DNA of 64,000 bases from Ectobius pallidus (Eukaryota; Arthropoda; Insecta; Blattodea; Ectobiidae): contig CAXKWD010000002.1 in NCBI GenBank assembly GCA_964059195.1, positions 162,942,559 to 163,006,558 of the forward strand. Direction: 5' to 3'. Positions 32,328-43,040 of this stretch are shown one piece after another. The notes under the pieces were generated by a model that worked only from the letters and a program-made list of their open reading frames with translations, was not told the origin of the DNA and made no database searches. The first letter of the stretch is position 1; each line of letters starts with the position of its first letter. Made by a program: the position numbers and the translations under genes.

Positions 32328-33305
32328 ATGGGACTGGAAATAGCAGTTTACAGAGCCAGAATCGGGTGTTTTGTGAATAAAAAGAAGACGGGGTTGAAGA
32401 AGCAAATAAACAAAGAAAACACCGCCAATGCATTGATATACTCAATCATCACTATTGCCCTTCTGGTGATAGGCGGAATTGAAATGAACCCGGGACCAGA
32501 CAGACAGGGTAGCTTCGAAGAGATATTTAGAAGATTGGATGGCTTGGAAGAGCGACTGAGTAACAAAATTAGTGTGACGACGAAAGAAGTAAAGCAGGAG
32601 ATCCGAGAAGAGATCAAGTAAGTTATATGAAGAAGGAAGTGGAAGAACTGAGGAGCAGGATACAAAGATTAGAGAAGAAAAATCGAGAATTCAATTTAGT
32701 TTTCACGGGGATAGAAGAGAGAAAAGGAATCACGCCTAGAAGGGAGATTACGGAAATTTTAGAGAAAAAACTGGTGGGTCCTGAATTACAGGGCTGGGAA
32801 ATTATCGAGGCCTATCGGATTGGTAATAGGAAGGGCAAACGAATGATAGTCGCGCGATTTGCCACGAAACAAGTCGTTCACATGACATTGAAGATGGCAC
32901 CTAAATTAAGGGGTGCGAATATTTACATCAATAAAGACCTATCAGAACAGGAAAGATGCATCAGGAGACAACTGGTACAACAAATGAAAGAATTAAGAAA
33001 AGCTGGAAAAAAGGTTATCATCCGGAACCTGGAATTGTACGTGGATGGAGTCAAGCTCGAAGACAAAAGTGGATTATGTAGCAGCAAACAGGAAAAGCGT
33101 CAGCAGATTTGTGAAGAAGGGGCAGCCAGCCTGCGCGTGGACGGGTCGGAAGAAAATGACGCCAAGGTTGTGACGTCGCCTCGTAGAGGAAAAATAGCTC
33201 ATAAACCATCCCAGGTGATGACGCAGACACGATCAGATGACGTAGAAGCGAAGATAACACGAATGAACGTGAGAACAGCTGAGGATCCATGGACGAAGAT
33301 TGATA
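32328..33305 (+). pseudogene. Retrotransposon ORF1 protein, first part, with 2A-like motif
   Basis: The ATG at 32328 opens a frame with a basic stretch (residues 18-25) and a hydrophobic run. The 2A-like sequence G-I-E-M-N-P-G-P follows at residues 50-57 (canonical D-x-E-x-N-P-G-P, with the aspartate changed to glycine). After a frameshift at about 32622 it continues at 32627 with a coiled-coil (K-K-E-V-E-E-L-R-S-R-I-Q-R-L-E) and an RNA-recognition-like fold (F-N-L-V-F-T-G-I-E). A C-terminal domain follows, with E-A-Y-R-I-G and L-R-G-A-N-I-Y-I-N-K-D-L-S-E. This is the layout of L1/CR1-type ORF1 RNA chaperones. The coding frame is interrupted after I-D at 33305 by the nested element and resumes in phase at 36465. 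Confidence 0.8.
32475..32498 (+). other. 2A-like ribosome-skipping motif
   Basis: Encodes G-I-E-M-N-P-G-P preceded by the leucine/isoleucine-rich stretch usual for 2A peptides. 2A-like sequences at the N-terminus of ORF1 are known in some CR1-like elements. The D-to-G change at the first motif position could weaken skipping. Activity is inferred. Confidence 0.65.
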
Positions 33306-33339
33306 GATAGATAGATAGATAGATTTTATTTTGTCCATA

Positions 33340-33690
33340 TCAACATGTACATGTTATGGGACACGTCAAAACAATTACATATGAGTCAAAACAATTACAA
33401 ATGAGTCAATACAGTTACAAATGAGTCAAAGCAATTACAAATGAGTAAAAACAATTACAAATTAATCAAAACAATTACAAATTAATCAAAACAATTACAG
33501 ATGAGACAATACAAATTCAAATTAGTCAAAGCAATAACAAATGAGTCAAACAATTACAAATGAGTCAAAACAGTTACAAATTAATCAAAATTACAAATGA
33601 ATCAAAACAATTACGACTGAGTCAAAACAATTACAAAATTACATATTACAAAAAATTACAAATGAGTCAGAACAATTACAAATGAGTTTT
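33340..33690. repeat. Tandem array of ~20-bp units in the 3' region of copy B
   Basis: About fifteen imperfect copies of 'aaaacaattacaaatgagtc' run from 33366 to 33690, with units of 13-22 bases. They lie within the 3' untranslated region of the nested element. Confidence 0.85.
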
Positions 33691-33961
33691 TAGTGTAATA
33701 TACGTTTACAATAATAAATGACCTTCGAAACAGAATCAAGATACAAAGTACAAAATATGAATTAATTTGATCCGCTTGTCAATACATTAAACTTTCCTAG
33801 CTGAATTGCCAGATGTCCAGGCTGTAGTAGCCGAAGTCTCGATTCCAGTTGTGGCCTTTTCCTTCATTCTCCAGGTTACCTGAAACAAGAAGAAGCGAGG
33901 GCAGTATCTTCAAGGGGAAATGATGATTCTTTTGTTCAAATTTTAAAATTTAATTATTTTC

Positions 33962-33966
<5 letters not shown>

Positions 33967-33996
<30 letters not shown>
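33967..33996. repeat. Poly-T tract (poly-A on the element strand)
   Basis: Thirty or so T residues lie shortly downstream of the stop codon of copy B on its strand. It is not at the element end, which is the TAGA microsatellite, so it may mark a former 3' end or a composite 3' region. Confidence 0.8.
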
Positions 33997-34003
<7 letters not shown>

Positions 34004-34015
34004 TTTATTAATTTT

Positions 34016-36457
34016 TTACAAAGAAAGGAATTCCTCCACAGAATAAAAGGAATGTGTCTGTAGGAAGGACCTTAGTCTCTTTTTAAACAATTGTATGTTT
34101 TCTATAGCCTTTATGGTTGTAGGTAATTTATTAAATAGTTTTATACCGGAGTTGTACACATTAGACTTCATAATGTTTGTTCTACTGTACTGGACATGCA
34201 AGTCATTCTTTTGTCTTGTTTGATAGTTATGGAAACTTTTGTTAACTAACAGATTTTGACCATTTTGTTTAATGTGGTTAATTACTTCAAGTATATATAC
34301 ACAAGATAATGGTAGAATCCCTAGTTTTTTGAACAGATTTCTACAGGAAATTTGTTGATTAACTCCACACATTATTCTAACTGCTCTCTTCTGGACCTTA
34401 AAAACCTTTTCAGCTTCTGATGAAGCACCCCAAAAGATGACTCCATATCTAATATGACTGTGAAAATAGGCAAAGTATGAGCTTCTAAGTATGTGTGCAC
34501 TTGTAACAGGTTTTAAAGTTCTTAGCATATAGCAACCTGTGCTAAGTTTATTGGTTAATGCCTCAATATGTGTTTTCCACTTTAATTCTTCACTTATGTG
34601 TATGCCTAGAAATTTTGTGTCACTTTTATATGTAATAGTTTTACCATCTAAATTTACTTGTGGCTTCATAACATGTTGATTTTGGGTTGAATGAAAGCTC
34701 ATAGCTACTGTTTTTTCTGCATTTATCAGAAGTTTGTTTGCCTTGAACCAAGAAGATATTTCTGTTAAACTTGAATCAATCTTTTGTGTAAGATCTATCT
34801 CATTTGTTGCTTTTATTAGAAGATTAGTGTCGTCTGCAAATAGTACAACTTCTGCTTCTTCAATATTCAATGGGAGATCATTCACATATAGTAAAAATAG
34901 AAGCGGTCCCAAAATTGAGCCCTGTGGTACCCCTTGTGATAATACCCTACTAGTGGATTTGATTTTAGCTATTTCAACGATCTGGGTTCTTTGAGAAAGG
35001 TAAGACTTGAACCATGAGTTTGGGATACCCCTAATGCCATATGTGTATAATTTTCTTAGTAGGATATCATGATTTATAACATCATAGGCTTTAGTTAGGT
35101 CCAGAAAAAATCCTATTGTACTCTCTTTTTTCTCTAGTGATTTTTGAACATTCTGTAATAGATCTTGAATTGCTGTTTCAGTGGACCTATGATTTCTGAA
35201 ACCATGTTGTGTATCTGTGAGGATTCTATTTTTGTCTAAGAATTTTATGACTCTATTATACATAAGTCTTTCTAGGATTTTTGAAAACACTGACGGTATG
35301 GATATTGGTCTATAGTTTTGTATGTCAGTTTTATCCCCTTTTTTGTGTAATGGTTTTACTTTTGCTGTTTTAAGTTTTTCTGGAAATATACCGCATTGAA
35401 ATGAGATATTGAAAATGTGTGTTAAGGGTGCTGTTATGTAATTTATACACTCTTTCATTACAAAGTTTGGTACATCATCTACCCCTGCTGATACCTTATT
35501 CTTTAGTGTGTTTATTATCTTCATTAACTCATTTTCACTTACTGGGTGTATGAATAGTGATTCATTGCAAATATTGATTTTTTGATTATAGTTGTTTTGC
35601 CTAGTTGTTGGTCCATACTGTGAATGTATAAGTGTACTTGCTATTTCTGTAAAATGTGTATTAAATAATTCGGAAACCTGAAGTGGATCTGAGACTCTAT
35701 TACTACCATGTATTATTTCAATCTGTTGGTTGCTGTACTTTGTTTTACCTGTCTCCTTTTTAATTACCTGCCACATCGCCTTGCTCTTATTTAAAGACTG
35801 TGAGATGTGTTTATCATTGTCTATTTTCTTTGCCTGCCTGATAACTTTCTTATAAATTCTTATATAGTTTATTATGTAATGGTGTAATTCGTCTGATATT
35901 CGCCCCCTTTTTTTAATACTATTTAGAAGCCTTACTTTATTTGAGGAAACCTGAATCCCTTTAGTTACCCAAGTGTTTCGAGTGTTGATACTATTCATTC
36001 TGCCTATCTGTACCACTTTAAGGGGAAATGCTAAATTAAAATTATGCAGAAATATATCCAGAAAAGTATCAAATTTGGAATTTACCCCCTCTCCCATGTA
36101 TATTTCACCCCAGGTCTCTTTGCCTAGTAAAAACTTAAATTCTTCTATATTGATATTATTATAGGATCGTACTGTTGTTTTTCTAGGACTTTGTTTTGTC
36201 ACTGTGAAATGTGTTGGTAATTTCAATAGTTGTGCTTCATGATCTGAAAACCCCAAATTTATTACTTCAGCAGAATCATTATATTCTGTGTTTGTTACTA
36301 TTACATCAAGAAGTGATTTTGAATGCTCTGTGATTCTTGTAGCAGTTTTTACTGTGTTTGAGAGGTTATATGTAAGAAGTAAGTTCTGCAATTCTATTAA
36401 CTTATTACTCCCTTTTAGAAAATCTATATTCCAGTCTCCGCTGATAATGATGTTTCT
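34016..36457 (-). pseudogene. Endonuclease-reverse transcriptase polyprotein of copy B, 5' truncated
   Basis: The open frame extends to 36535, but its first ~26 residues are antisense host-element sequence. Genuine element protein starts at N-R-N-I-I-I-S-G-D-W-N-I-D (endonuclease metal-binding D/N). It then shows G-F-S-D-H-E (about 97), the linker, P-L-H-K-K-G-D-K-T, N-Y-R-P-I-S, F-F-L-D-L-T-K-A-Y-D, G-V-P-Q-G-S-I-L-G-P, F-A-D-D, and a C-terminus ending F-Y-S-V-E-E-F. The polymerase motifs are all intact and no internal stop occurs in over 800 codons. The first third of the endonuclease, including the catalytic glutamate, is missing through 5' truncation. Confidence 0.85.
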
Positions 36458-36464
36458 ATTGATA

Positions 36465-36565
36465 CGGCGAGTGCGGGAGAAGAAAATGCAGACAAAGCAA
36501 CAGGCATTGGAACGAGAAGCAGACGTCGTTTGCAATCTTTCAACTTGGTTGCTAATCGTCAGTAA
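36465..36565 (+). pseudogene. ORF1 protein, last part, after the nested element
   Basis: Reading resumes in the same phase as 33305 with A-S-A-G-E-E-N-A-D-K and then R-S-R-R-R-L, and stops at TAA 36563-36565. The ATTGATA duplication joins the two sides exactly. The following 36566-37227 is 3' untranslated sequence with 'taaataaataaataaaaaat' near 36680 and no recognised gene. Confidence 0.75.
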
Positions 36566-37243
36566 GCAGGGAGATAAGCTAAAGCAGTAAAATTATATCT
36601 TTCGTCCTGTTTCAACAATGGGGAATGATCAGTGTACAACATTCAGTGCAATTAAGCAGTGCGAACACAGCCCGGAAAATTAAATAAATAAATAAAAAAT
36701 AATGTGCTAGCTAATGTCAATATCGTGTGTAATGTAAAGTAACCCGGTCCAGTGCGCTATTCATAAATACTCGGAGTATTGACAAAAAGGCTAATTTTCA
36801 GATATATATATGATATCAGTATGATAATGTTTATTTAGAAAACCAGTTCATTGTGTTTGCATTGTTTTTGCATCCCATAATAATGCAGCTTATTTCTTTA
36901 TTGACTTTGATGGCTTAGGCAAGAGTAATAAGAATATAAAATGGTTACAAGATGTGAACAGAAAAAAGACATACGAACTTAGCTTTAAGGATAGCACACA
37001 CGTAACTTACGCCGTTATTTTATTTGATTTTTTTTATTTTAAAAAGAATTCCTAAAGTTTCCTTCTGGAATCCAGTTTATATTGTTTAGTTGTTTAGTGA
37101 TTGTTTACACACACACTTCCATGAAAAATGTATAACTGTGTTTTGAGATGTCTACCGGTAGAACGACAAACGTCGAATCCGGTAGACTCTTTTGTAATTT
37201 TTCTTAGTACAATAAATATCATATCATCATAACTCTGCATTGC

Positions 37244-38331
37244 AAACTTTTTGTTTCGGGAAAAGAAAAATAATTCCTGCTGTAGTTCACTTATTCAAAA
37301 ACAACTTTCTTTTCTTCTGATCCTTTGGAATAAAGAGCCCCTCTTGTTGGATGTGATTTTGTAAGATTTCGTGATTGTGTATGTCACCAGAATATAAAAG
37401 CGAATTTTAAGGAAGAGAGACCAGTAGGCAGACATAGTAGAAAACAGAACCACTGGAGAAATATGTCAAGGAAAGAGGACAAAACTGGAGAAGGCAATGA
37501 AAGAAGGAGGAAGGAGACTTAAGCAATGCACCCAAGCAACTGGAGTTTTCAAGACTAGGCTAATGATAATTACAGACGATAATGGACAAGTGGAATGGAA
37601 ATAACAATGTCCATCTGGCAGAACCACCATAAAACAAGTAAGCAGCCCCATTCTATCATAAATTTCACATAAATCGATTGAAATTTAATTCAAAGTCCTA
37701 AAAGCTAGAAGAATATAACATAACAGCTCTGCCATTGGTTTTATGTAAGGTGTTTGGTTAAAATGATTAGGCCTACAGTTTAAACAGGAAATAACTTACA
37801 TCAACCTATATGACTTTCAGAATATAGCCTATCACTCCTAGTTTCTTTTAATTAATGAGACATTATTATATTTGTATCAATGTGGCCTAAAAGAACTAGC
37901 CCTAGAATCAAATATAATAACTGCCAAAAAAAAAAAAAAAAAACTTTACTATATGCAGAACAATACAGGGCAGTACAATAGAAAATTGTGTGAGCTAATG
38001 AGACTAATGATTCAAATAATGCAATTCCAAAGCATAAATTCCTTTGAAATAAACTACCAAGAGAAAGAAAATACTACAGCACCAAGCGTAATTTTAAGTT
38101 GCAGAGTAATATGGCTGTTGAACTATGTCTAAGTTCAGAAATAATGATATGCTTATATTTACCAAATTATTCACCTTCAAGAACAAGGAAAATTTAGGGA
38201 AGTTATTATATATAAGATTCAATTACATGTAATGTGAATTGTATAGAAGTAGTATAAGTTACAGTTTTATTTCATTCATATTTTTCTCTTTATAATGTAT
38301 TAAAGTAACATACTACTTAGCCTATTAAAAA
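37244..38331. other. Gene-free stretch
   Basis: 37400-37640 has a gene-like composition on the plus strand with stops, possibly a decayed retrotransposon tail. A poly-A run is at 37926-37943. No confident feature. Confidence 0.35.
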
Positions 38332-38333
38332 TA

Positions 38334-38921
38334 CAGTGATACCTCGAGATACGAGTTTAATTCGTTCCGTAGCCTTGCTCGTATGTCAATTTGCTCGTAT
38401 CTCAAAGCAATTTTCCCCATTGAAATTAATTGAAATGCCATCAATCCGTTCCAGCCCCAAAAATGCTACCCCCAATTGTTTTTGTTACGTGTTTTTGAAT
38501 AAGAAAAATGTATTTATAAATGACAAATATTGTATAAAAACATAATAAAAGAGAATGTAAAGCAAACAAAACTGGTTTTATAAAGTGTACATACATATTT
38601 GTTACACTTTCTTCGGACCCATGGTTATAAAAAGAAATGTGATAAAGTATGTAAATGCACAAAAAGCGCAAAGCCCTAGAAAAACTTAGCAAAGATGCTT
38701 CGACAGCGAGGTAAACAAGCACACTGGGGGAATACGTGGGATAATGCGCGAGACGCACGAGGCACAGGCGCAGTAAACTGGTGGGCCGTGTGCAGCGTCA
38801 CAGCTGGCCGTTCCTCGTATCTCAAATGTCGCTCGTATTTCAAAACAAAACTTCGCTCGCTCGACAGCTCGTATCTCAAATAACTCGTATGTTAGGGCAC
38901 TCGTATCTCGAGGTACCACTG
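38334..38921. mobile_element. 588-bp pogo/Tigger-like miniature element
   Basis: The ends CAGTGATACCTCGAGATACG and an inverse with a single difference are flanked by TA (38332-38333 and 38922-38923). CAGTG-TACCTCG-TACGAG ends and TA targets are typical of the pogo group. Internal copies of 'ctcgtatctcaaa' and 'ttcgttcc' repeat the terminal motif. No transposase frame. Confidence 0.8.
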
Positions 38922-38923
38922 TA

Positions 38924-39489
38924 AATAATTGTGAACATTAAACTGTGTTGAACCTTTTAGTGTTAGGGGGCGACTATCATCCAGTTAGCCCCGGGCGCCA
39001 AGTAGCTTTGGTACGCCACTGAGTACAAAAGAAAATAGCAACAATTTTATTAGCGTAGAAAAAGTGGCAAGAGAATTCCAAGATATTGAGCGAGGAAATT
39101 GTAATTTCAGTGCTTAAGTTAGAGAATATTGTGTGTGTTTTCTAAGAGCTGGAATCAGATGAGAGAAAATAGTAAACATTTTATTAAGGTAGAGAAAGTC
39201 ACGTGAGTGTTTTAAGAGCTGCAGAACACATCTAGGGGTTGTGGAATCAGTTTTTGTGAATTTTACATTAGAATTTGGTGGCATGATGCAGGAAGTGACG
39301 TCACAGCCCAGTGCTGCCAAACAGTCATAGCAGCTCTCCAGTGTTTTTCCCTAGACATAAGTACCATGACCCAGTGAACGGCCGGTAGAAATACCCGAAC
39401 TAAGTCTCTGGAAATATCCGAACACCCAAATGTACCGTACCGTGGTACCGAGAATACAAGGGGAAAGCAACTTGGTTGCAGCATTATAG
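38924..39489. other. Gene-free stretch
   Basis: 'gtacgccactg' near 39010-39020 looks like the right end of an eroded hAT element, with no left end found. Two blocks at about 39115-39150 and 39200-39235 share 'gagtgtttt(c/a)taagagctg' words. No gene. Confidence 0.35.
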
Positions 39490-40060
39490 TATCCAAAGTT
39501 CATTTACAATAAAATCAGGTAAACTGATTTAACCAAGTGCCAGAATGAATCAATTATAATTGCAATTATGATGTGCAGGAAATAAGTTTTTTTTAATCAG
39601 ATTAAAATCGTCCAGCATCAGCAGAACTGCAGATTTGTGATATCTTGACAATCGCACACTCACATAAAAACATTAAAATTTTTTTTAAAAAGTCTATGTC
39701 ATATTGGCCGTCTCCAGGATTTGAACCAGGGACCTTTAGAATAAGAGTCCAAAATGTTACCATTTCGGCCACCTCGCTTAGTTTAACGGTCTGATTTGAT
39801 AAGCATATGTGAAAAATAGTTATATTTGTCAAAGCTAAATGTATTGCAACTTGAAATTCTTAAAATATGTCAACATTTCACAAAATTCAATGGCAAAGAA
39901 CTCTGCTAATTAATTCACAGTAACATACCTTCTGTTTATAACAGTATTCATGTAGTACTCAATTTAAACTTGATCATCAAAATAAACAAACATCTGACTG
40001 CATTGGAGTTAAAGCCCTTAATGATTAGAAATGTGACATTGTAGTATAGTCATGAATTAA
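39490..40060 (-). repeat. Second copy of the dispersed repeat seen near 1 kb
   Basis: Matches blocks at 725-835, 890-920, 2640-2680 and, inverted, 1085-1212, as described there. It is interrupted by the SINE at 39650-39795. Confidence 0.5.
39650..39795 (-). mobile_element. tRNA-derived SINE, family B copy 1
   Basis: On the minus strand 'gcgaggtggccgaaatggtaac' forms the A-box half (quoted here as GAGGTGGCCGAAATGG). 'GGTCCCTGGTTCAAATCCTGG' is the B-box half, the core being GGTTCAAATCC. The tail is A-rich toward 39660. It shares the unusual 'GGCCAAT(A/T)TGACAT' body with the copy at 47470-47585. It is not a functional tRNA, because the acceptor stem is not closed. Confidence 0.75.
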
Positions 40061-40790
40061 AAATACATGTGTCCTTCAGTTAGTTGTTACTCTGGTACTG
40101 GTCAACCAATTTGGTCCAAAATAAATCTATGACTGGTGCAATTTATCAAGCAATAAAAATTCCACGTTAATGGAAGGAATCTTTCAGGTTATTAAAAATT
40201 ACTGCACGTGAACCATCTGTAGTATTATGCCGATTGTCTACAAACAAAAAGCTGTCATGCAACGTTATTTAATTAACATGTTTCTTATATTGACAGAGTA
40301 TGATAACATAAATCATGAACAGTATGGAAAGATGTAACGAATGAATAACGATGAATAAAAATTAAAATGTACGTTATTATTGAGATGAAAGTGGTTCAAC
40401 TCAATCCCTTTCCAGCTGACTGTCGTCCTCAGTGCTACTGCTGTCGGCAGGATTGATTACAAAGCGATCAACAATGGCATCGCACATACTGTTATAATAT
40501 GCTACATGCAAAAATGACTGACCAACTATATTATAGCAACAGAAAAAGCCGAATGTGCAGATCTCAATTCCATTTGTTATTACTATTTACTAATGTTTAT
40601 AAATAAAGTGTGAACTAAAATTTATTATTTTAAAAATATTTAGTTTTTTTTTTTAATCACACAATGTACTAATGTACCGCTACATCAAAATTAATTTCTG
40701 TAACTTTACATGGAATATGTTTTGTGATCCGTGGTCGATGCACAGCTCTGCCATCTGGCAGTACACGTGCTATTTGTTTTGATCAAGTCC
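40061..40790. other. Mostly featureless; possible coding remnant on the minus strand
   Basis: Minus strand 40570-40405 reads without stops for about 50 codons and ends D-S-S-S-T-E-D-D-S-Q-L-E-R-D-stop. This acidic C-terminal style is seen in some pogo/CENP-B-like transposases. The upstream sequence does not continue it. Unidentified. Confidence 0.3.
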
Positions 40791-41051
40791 CCTTCTAAGG
40801 CCGGCGCTGGTATTATTTTTAATTATATTATATTATTATTATTGTATTTTTTAACTAAGCGATTTTGAAATCAACAGTGAAACAATATTAGTGGTTGTGT
40901 TGTTTCGTCTCTTGTTGATGTTGGCGTTGCTTCTGTTGTATAGGTAAGAATGATTTCAGTAAAAAAAATGTGCCAACTAAAACTACCATCATCATCATAG
41001 CTTAGTTCACATTATTAGTTTTCATCTATTAAGCAGTGGTTTTTTACAGAA

Positions 41052-41290
41052 ATGGGACAAAAAAAAACAACTTCTGGAAGCGAATTTAAGAAAATCAGAA
41101 AACGAAAAGACAAAAGATGTAGCATCGGCGTTTGGAAATTGGCTGTGAAATAAAGATAAGGAAATTGGCGAAACTTGTATTAGTAATGCACTTCACGAAG
41201 AAGAAGCAAAGGAAGACTACCAAAAAGAAAATGAAGGAGAAAATTAAAAGGAAGATAGTAAGACTGAGACAGTTTCAGAAGACGACCACA
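41052..41290 (+). pseudogene. N-terminal piece of a zinc-finger hAT transposase
   Basis: ATG 41052 begins M-G-Q-K-K-T-T-S-G-S-E-F-K-K-I-R-K-R-K. The K-K-x-S-G-x-x-x-R-K basic start is seen in TTF-type/ZMYM hAT proteins. A stop near 41150 and frame changes follow, with an acidic lysine/glutamate stretch to 41290 where a SINE is inserted. No catalytic domain remains. Confidence 0.5.
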
Positions 41291-41299
41291 GCCAGATCA

Positions 41300-41405
41300 C
41301 TCCAATGGAGTTTGGATCACGAGGCTGAGTGCACTCCGTTCCAGACCCCCCTCCCTCAGAAAAATCCGAGGATGTACCGGGGATTGAACCCGGGCCTACA
41401 GATTG
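41300..41405 (-). mobile_element. Truncated SINE family A copy
   Basis: 'ggatcacgaggctgagtgca' and 'gaacccgggcctaca' correspond to the reverse complement of the 30796-31100 SINE from its B box to mid body. Confidence 0.75.
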
Positions 41406-41808
41406 ATTTAACTGTTAATAAAAAATATTATGCATTTTTTCATTTTCTCATTGCTGTTTTAAAAAGTTTCTATTAAAAAAAAATACTTTTACCTATATTA
41501 ATGTGTTAAGCAGTTTAGTAGGCCTCAGGCCTATTATGTACTTTACTTTTGATACTAGATTTTATAATTTAATTATTTTTTAAGTAGTTCAATCATCTGA
41601 AAATAAGATTTTAGTACCTTGAAACTCCAACACTTGGTTCATTTTCAAATTGAGGTTTAGGTTTTCTTTGATAATAACAGTGTTTTTATATTAAAATAAT
41701 ACAAAATTTTACAGAAATTTAAAACAATTGTTCAGACCCCCCCCAGTAATGGAGGGCGCAGATTGTCAAACTCGCCAAGGGCGCAGAAGGACCTTGCTAC
41801 GGCCCTGT

Positions 41809-42351
41809 GAATGAGGTCACTGTTTTGATAATTCTGATTTTTCCCTAACTACTGACTTCCAAAAAGAGATGATAATAATTATTTTAATTACTTTGCTGAC
41901 CCAGAGAAGGTCCTGTGTATGCATATAGTCGAGCCTAAACTATTAAAGAAATAGGAAGTATAGAACATGTCTACCTAGGGAGTAAAATAAAGTCATTTGT
42001 GCATACATTTTTTTTTTATGTACACCTGCCTTGAGCTTTGAACAGAAGCCTTTGTCAGATTGTTTCCTACAAATAACAGATGGGGGTGAAATATTTTATG
42101 TACTATTTATTTTTTAGATTGGGGTATGATAAATTGTGAATGACTTATAATCCAGTGCTATTGCTATTGAAATTGGTGCAAATTATTTATAAGTATTATC
42201 TCAAGTGAACAACAACAGTACATTTATGTAGACTTTACTTTAGGTCCTTAGAAGTGTTATAGAATCACACATACATATGTTCTGGTTTGTTAAGGAGTAA
42301 TGAATTAAACAAAGATTTCAGTTATGTCTATTAAGGTTATTTCCCAAGATC
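41809..42351. other. Gene-free stretch
   Basis: No recognised feature. Confidence 0.4.
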
Positions 42352-42639
42352 AGTAAACTATACGGTTGCATATTCCGGGATGGACTAATCACAGCGCTTG
42401 AGTGCATGGTGTCACAAATTTCCAACTCTGGCTATTCCCGGCTATTAATCAGTCTAGAAAATGCTCACACTGTATGATTAAACTCGTAACCTTTAAGTAA
42501 CCTTGGTCGGATTCCTGCGAAATTCATGCAGAAACGATCTACACACAACAGCCCTACTGATGGTTAAAACAGAAACTTAAAAAAGCTGTCACAATTTTTT
42601 TTCTTTCATTTTATAAATATCATCCATTAGACAAAATTC

Positions 42640-43030
42640 ATCAAGGGTGAAGCGAATTTGATTATGCAACATTTTTTTTTATTATGTGTTGCGAAAAATC
42701 TTCAAGCGAGAAAGTTTTAGTGAAATAATTGAATTTTATTATAAATGAAGAAGCCTATCACCTTTACATCTCAAATGGTTAAGAGTAATTGAGTGGTAAT
42801 TATTCCGGGTGCTACAGCTGTCTGAATGATTTGTGACGGTCGTGAAATGTCGAGGTTGAAGCAAATTTGACTATGCGACAATTTTTTATTTTTGTGATCA
42901 GAAAAATATTCAAGTGTGTAAGTTTTTTATTGAATTGAATTTTATTATAAATTAAGTACCACCTTTATATCTTGAATGGTTTACAAGTAATAGAGTAGTA
43001 ATTACTCCAGGCGCTAAAGCTATCAGAACA
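42640..43030. repeat. Two tandem ~195-bp units next to the left TIR
   Basis: 'gaagcgaatttgattatgc' (42650) and 'gaagcaaatttgactatgc' (42859) start each unit. 'gggtgctacagctgtc' and 'aggcgctaaagctatc' end them. The right TIR carries only one related unit. Confidence 0.75.
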
Positions 43031-43040
43031 GTACAGAGAT

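Larger units (their letters stand above)
33306..36457 (-). mobile_element. Nested CR1/jockey-group non-LTR element (copy B) with 7-bp TSD
   Basis: The duplicated target is ATTGATA (33299-33305 and 36458-36464). On the minus strand the element runs from a 5'-truncated endonuclease (36457) through the polymerase to a stop at 34016. A ~700-base 3' region follows, with a 30-base A tract (33996-33967) and a ~20-mer array. It ends in a TCTA-type microsatellite tail (33323-33306). Confidence 0.85.
32246..37227 (+). mobile_element. ORF1-only non-LTR element with 16-bp TSD, split by a nested element
   Basis: CATAACTCTGCATTGC occurs at 32230-32245 and again at 37228-37243, immediately after a tail 'aataaatatcatatcat'. 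Subtracting the nested insertion (33306-36457 plus one TSD copy) leaves about 1.82 kb. This consists of an 80-base leader, one ORF1 gene and about 660 bases of 3' sequence in which I find no endonuclease or polymerase. It resembles 'half-LINE' elements that carry ORF1 alone, or it may be an internal deletion product. Confidence 0.75.
40795..41808 (+). mobile_element. hAT remnant (ZMYM/TTF type)
   Basis: The right end '...ttgctacggccctg' (41795-41808) is a typical hAT terminus (inverse CAGGGCCGTAGC), with subterminal 'gggcgcag' repeats. The left end is probably near 40798 ('aaggccggcgctgg') but degraded. Plus-strand coding fragments lie at 41052-41290. Confidence 0.5.

Noticed and set aside
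32046..32405. Minus-strand frame of 119 residues
   Set aside because: It overlaps the start of the ORF1 element on the opposite strand and shows no domain.
33366..33690. CRISPR-like repeat array
   Set aside because: Units are contiguous and imperfect with no spacers, in a eukaryotic retroelement 3' region.
33838..33905. Acceptor-like TTGTTTCAG followed by a ~30-codon frame on the minus strand
   Set aside because: It lies in the 3' region of a non-LTR element between an A tract and a tandem array. No partner exon was found.
37400..37640. Decayed retrotransposon coding tail
   Set aside because: Composition is suggestive, but no family motif could be named with confidence.
38999..39020. hAT right terminus
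   Set aside because: No matching left end or target duplication was found. Kept only as a note.
39700..39790. Possible tRNA gene (also 47490-47580 and 54690-54850)
   Set aside because: A and B boxes are present, but the acceptor and anticodon arms do not close and the flanks continue into shared SINE bodies.
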